A stretch of DNA of 64,000 bases, from contig CAYOLL010000007.1 of the NCBI GenBank assembly GCA_964404765.1, forward strand, positions 5,627 to 69,626, written 5' to 3'. The position numbers and the translations under genes were made by a program. The DNA comes from CAYOLL01 sp964404765 [NCBI: uncultured Gemmatimonadota bacterium]. GTDB taxonomy: Bacteria > 4572-55. Within the stretch, counting starts at the first letter, position 1; each line of letters begins with the position of its first letter. This document shows positions 61,333 through 64,000 of the stretch, piece after piece. The notes beneath the pieces were generated by a model that saw only the letters and a program-made list of their open reading frames with translations, searched no databases and was not told the origin of the DNA.

Positions 61333-62853
61333 ATGTATCGAGAGATTATTATAAATTTTGGCAAACGCGAAACCCGCGTGGCCATTTTGGAAGATGGGCA
61401 GGTCGTGGAGCTCATGACCGAGCGGAACGCCAATCAGCGGATGGTCGGCGATATTTTTAAAGGCACGGTCAGCGCGATCAAGCCCGGCATTCAGGCGGCT
61501 TTTATTGACATCGGTCTGGAAAAAAGCGGCTTTCTGGCCGTGACCGAGGCCAGTCAACTCTACCTGGAAGAAGAGGATGAGGACGACGATGAAGACGCGC
61601 CGTCCCGGCATGACCGTCGCCCGATTCAAGAAATGCTCAAAAAAAATCAGGAAGTGCTGGTGCAGGTGCTCAAAGAGCCGATCGGCACCAAAGGGCCGCG
61701 TCTGACTACGGAAATTTCGCTGGCCGGGCGGTTTGTCGTGCTGATGCCGGGCACGAATCATGTGGCGATTTCCCGTAAAGTCAAGGATCGGGATGAGCGC
61801 GGACGGCTCAAAAAGATGGCCCGCCAATTAAAGCCGGACGGCATGGGCCTGATCGTGCGCACCGTCTCCAATAAAGTCGAAGTTTCCGATATTCAGGCCG
61901 ATATTGACGCGCTGGTGAAGCAATGGCAGCGGATTATGCAGGAAAGCGATAAAGTGGACGCGCCGGCACGCATCCACAAAGAAATGAGCGTGACCTCCAG
62001 TCTGATCCGCGATTTGTTCAGCGAGCAAATCGACAGTCTGGTCGTGGACTCCCGCGATGAATATGAACGGATCATCAGTTATGTCAAAAATGTTTCGCCG
62101 GCTTTGGTAGAACGAATTCACGTCTATACCGAAAAAATTGCCCTCTTCGATGCCTTCGAGGTCGAGAAAGAAATCCGTAAAGTAATGGAACGTAAAGTTT
62201 GGCTTAAAAGCGGCGGTTACATCGTTATTGATCACACGGAAGCGCTGGTGGCGATTGATGTTAACACCGGTCGCTATGTGGGCAAAGACAGCTTTGAAGA
62301 TACGATTTTTAAGACCAATAGTCAGGCGGCGCGGGAAATTGCCAGACAACTGCGGCTGCGCGATATCGGCGGCATTATTGTGATTGATTTTATCGACATG
62401 GCGGATCAAAAAAATCGGGATGGCGTGCTGAATGAATTCAAGCAGCTGCTCAAGCGGGATCGCTCCAAAACCAAGGTGCACGAGGTCAGCCGGCTTGGCC
62501 TGGTGGAAATGACCCGGCAACGCACCCGGCCCAGCATCCGCCATACCTATTACGAAACCTGTCCGACTTGCCAGGGCTCCGGTCAAATTTTGTCCAAAGA
62601 AAGCTTAGCTATGCAGATTGAGCGCTGGGTCAATCGGGCTGGCGTTTCGTCGCATGTGCGGCGGATTAAGATTCTGGCCAACCCCAATATCGCGCAGTTT
62701 ATTGTCGAAGAAAACAAGAGCAGACTGACGGATTTGCAAAAAAAGCATTCTATTGAAGTTCAGATTGAAGAAGACGCTACCGTCGCATTGGATGAGTTTC
62801 AGGTCTACTCCTTAGACACCAACGAAGAAATTACGGAAGAATTTTTTGCTTGA
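61333..62853 (+). CDS. rng: Ribonuclease G / E family endoribonuclease
   Basis: 506 aa, the size of RNase G. An S1-like RNA-binding region at the start (GDIFKGTVSAIKPGIQAAFIDIG) is interrupted by an acidic insert (EEEDEDDDED, about residues 80-90). The catalytic DNase I-like core carries the Mg ligands in ALVAIDVNTGR and GGIIVIDFIDM. The Zn-link CPTCQGSG joins it to the small domain. No long disordered C-terminus, so it is RNase G-like rather than RNase E. It processes rRNA and mRNA. AAGG precedes ATG 61333. rplU follows 104 bases downstream. Confidence 0.93.
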   Translation: MYREIIINFGKRETRVAILEDGQVVELMTERNANQRMVGDIFKGTVSAIKPGIQAAFIDIGLEKSGFLAVTEASQLYLEEEDEDDDEDAPSRHDRRPIQEMLKKNQEVLVQVLKEPIGTKGPRLTTEISLAGRFVVLMPGTNHVAISRKVKDRDERGRLKKMARQLKPDGMGLIVRTVSNKVEVSDIQADIDALVKQWQRIMQESDKVDAPARIHKEMSVTSSLIRDLFSEQIDSLVVDSRDEYERIISYVKNVSPALVERIHVYTEKIALFDAFEVEKEIRKVMERKVWLKSGGYIVIDHTEALVAIDVNTGRYVGKDSFEDTIFKTNSQAAREIARQLRLRDIGGIIVIDFIDMADQKNRDGVLNEFKQLLKRDRSKTKVHEVSRLGLVEMTRQRTRPSIRHTYYETCPTCQGSGQILSKESLAMQIERWVNRAGVSSHVRRIKILANPNIAQFIVEENKSRLTDLQKKHSIEVQIEEDATVALDEFQVYSLDTNEEITEEFFA

Positions 62854-62957
62854 CAGTTCAGGGTTAGCTAATTAATTTGTAAATCTAATAATTAGGCAAA
62901 CCATTTAATCATAAACCGCAAGTTTCTTATGCGGACCCTTACGTTGAGGAGAAAACC

Positions 62958-63272
62958 GTGTACGCAGTGATTCAAACCGGCGGCTTTCAATATCGAGTCG
63001 TCAAAAATGATGTTCTGAATGTCGCGCGCATGAACAAACAGGCCGGCGACAAGTTTGAAATTGACAATGTGCTGCTGGTTGCCGGTGATGGCGCATTTGT
63101 TCTGGGTAAGCCGACCATTTCCGGGGCAAAGGTACTGGCTGAGGTAATTGTCGAAGCCCGTGGCCCAAAGATGATTGTTTTTAAAAGAAAACGCAAAAAA
63201 AATTATATCCGTAAAAAAGGTCACCGGCAATGGTTTACCCAAATCCGGATTACCGATATTGTCAACGGATGA
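62958..63272 (+). CDS. rplU: 50S ribosomal protein L21
   Basis: 104 aa, normal size. Starts at GTG 62958 with GAGGAG at six bases. Family text: MYAVIQTGGFQYRV, GDKFEIDNVLL, and KKNYIRKKGHRQWFTQIRI. L21 binds 23S rRNA domain VI. In most bacteria rpmA (L27) follows immediately; here it does not. Confidence 0.95.
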   Translation: MYAVIQTGGFQYRVVKNDVLNVARMNKQAGDKFEIDNVLLVAGDGAFVLGKPTISGAKVLAEVIVEARGPKMIVFKRKRKKNYIRKKGHRQWFTQIRITDIVNG

Positions 63273-63346
63273 TTTGGATTTGTGAATGCAGAATGCGACG
63301 GATTGTCACATGATGCTTCCCTGACCCCCAATCAGAAATAAACCGT

Positions 63347-63424
63347 CGGGGTGTGGCGCAGACCGGATAGCGCGCTTGCTTTGGGAGCAAGATGTCGGAG
63401 GTTCAAATCCTCTCACCCCGACCA
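63347..63424 (+). tRNA. tRNA-Pro (anticodon TGG)
   Basis: Acceptor arms CGGGGTG / CACCCCG pair fully. Anticodon stem CTTGC / GCAAG encloses loop TTTGGGA with anticodon TGG at 63382-63384. The T-loop GTTCAAATC is standard, and CCA is encoded. Confidence 0.96.
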
Positions 63425-63432
63425 AAAAATTT

Positions 63433-63509
<77 letters not shown>

Positions 63510-63519
63510 GAGCAAAATT

Positions 63520-63547
63520 AGGATGGAGCGAACTCCATCCTTTTTTT
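63520..63547 (+). terminator. Rho-independent terminator after the tRNA genes
   Basis: Stem GGATGGAG / CTCCATCC with loop CGAA, followed by seven T. Confidence 0.9.
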
Positions 63548-63716
63548 ATTGTACAAAACATTAGATCGTGCCTGAAAATAATCCTGCCCGTGTCAAGTCC
63601 TGAAATGAAATGAATGCCGAGATGACAGCCCGCACGCACAAAGATAGTGTAAAGACTTTTTAAGTAATCAGACAGAATTGTTTTCAATACCGATCTAAAC
63701 CGGTCAGGTTTGAAAT

Positions 63717-63935
63717 CTATTCTTTCTTGCAAAAACTAATCGTCACACCCAGTCGAACAAAAGCAATTGTGCCGAAGATATCATTATCAAAGCCCTCACT
63801 CGTCTCGTTTTCCCACAACCGCAGGCCGGGTGTCAGCTCAATCCCGGTTACAAAATGCTTCGTCTGCAGGATATTCAAACCCGCGCCAACGATAATAGAC
63901 ATCTTTCCAAAATAAATCCGGTCGCGACGCAGCTT
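63717..63935 (-). pseudogene. C-terminal remnant of an outer-membrane beta-barrel protein
   Basis: The frame encodes IIVGAGLNILQTKHFVTGIELTPGLRLWENE...FVRLGVTISF, three to four amphipathic strands like the end of a porin-type barrel. Upstream it meets an in-frame TAA (63936-63938) only 11 codons before its first ATG (63902). The sequence there (GGGCTAAAAGCTGCGTCGCG) has the look of an intergenic repeat and not of a barrel gene. I infer a 5'-deleted gene or a gene interrupted by a repeat. A frameshift in the assembly is an alternative. Confidence 0.45.
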
Positions 63936-64000
63936 TTAGCCCTGTCGGGGCGGCCCGTTTGTAGAAAAGCGAACCCAACAGAACCGCGAATAGCCCCATC
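63910..64000. repeat. Possible dispersed repeat at the right edge
   Basis: On the minus strand all frames give text such as TGLKAASRPDLFW, which I associate with frequently seen spurious ORFs from intergenic repeats. The other copy cannot be seen in this window, so this is tentative. Confidence 0.3.

Overview
The window looks like a chromosomal piece of an uncultivated Gram-negative bacterium of the FCB / KSB1-Calditrichota kind. This is an inference from three things: secreted proteins ending in a NYPNPFNP-type FlgD-like sorting tail, several large outer-membrane beta-barrels, and intergenic DNA full of short palindromic and tandem repeats. GC is near 50 percent. No phage, plasmid, CRISPR or rRNA is present.

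Left part (1-34.3 kb), nearly all on the minus strand. Read in the direction of transcription it runs: (i) giant 2, a 3618-aa secreted multidomain protein preceded by two tiny coupled leader ORFs; (ii) giant 1, a 3590-aa secreted protein made mostly of about 70 thrombospondin type-3 calcium-binding repeats; (iii) a FecR-like secreted protein; (iv) a sigma-54 activator without a sensor domain; (v) a beta-propeller lipoprotein and a truncated small secreted ORF; (vi) one uninterrupted reading frame of at least 2605 codons that repeats the order Ser/Thr kinase - ATPase - TPR and enters a third kinase domain at the left edge. Two sigma-54-like promoters lie in this block. A divergent 201-aa dockerin protein (34.5 kb) shares a GDEIgvFDG module with both giants, so the three look like parts of one surface structure.

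Middle part (35-43.4 kb). Uma2 nuclease, a CoA-type Nudix hydrolase, an orphan sugar-ABC permease, an unannotated SelW-like selenoprotein (in-frame TGA in a CxxU motif with a hairpin carrying a GGTCT loop), a DUF4870-like membrane protein, an Rpn-family nuclease gene flanked by 109-bp direct repeats that duplicate the start of trmL, exbB-exbD, and a tandem pair of nearly identical Rpn genes, each with an internal ribosome-binding site and start codon as in known intragenic antitoxins.

Right part (43.4-64 kb). A six-hairpin glycosidase, an M20 peptidase, a cNMP-binding sensor histidine kinase, a three-gene operon ending in rex, a TonB-dependent receptor, a PIN toxin-antitoxin pair, serA, a SET-domain protein, dtd, a rhomboid protease, a 1.1-kaa outer-membrane protein whose signal peptide lies upstream of the first ATG, then rng, rplU (no rpmA next to it), tRNA-Pro and tRNA-Arg, and a broken beta-barrel remnant at the right edge.

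Dispersed repeats are a theme. They include CCTTGCGAAGG-bounded palindromes, GCCAC-N-AAG inverted elements, AACCCGYCRGG hairpins, a GTCAT-bounded element, a 14-bp tandem array, a duplicated terminator block, and GCTGAT-type repeats inserted in frame into all three kinase domains.
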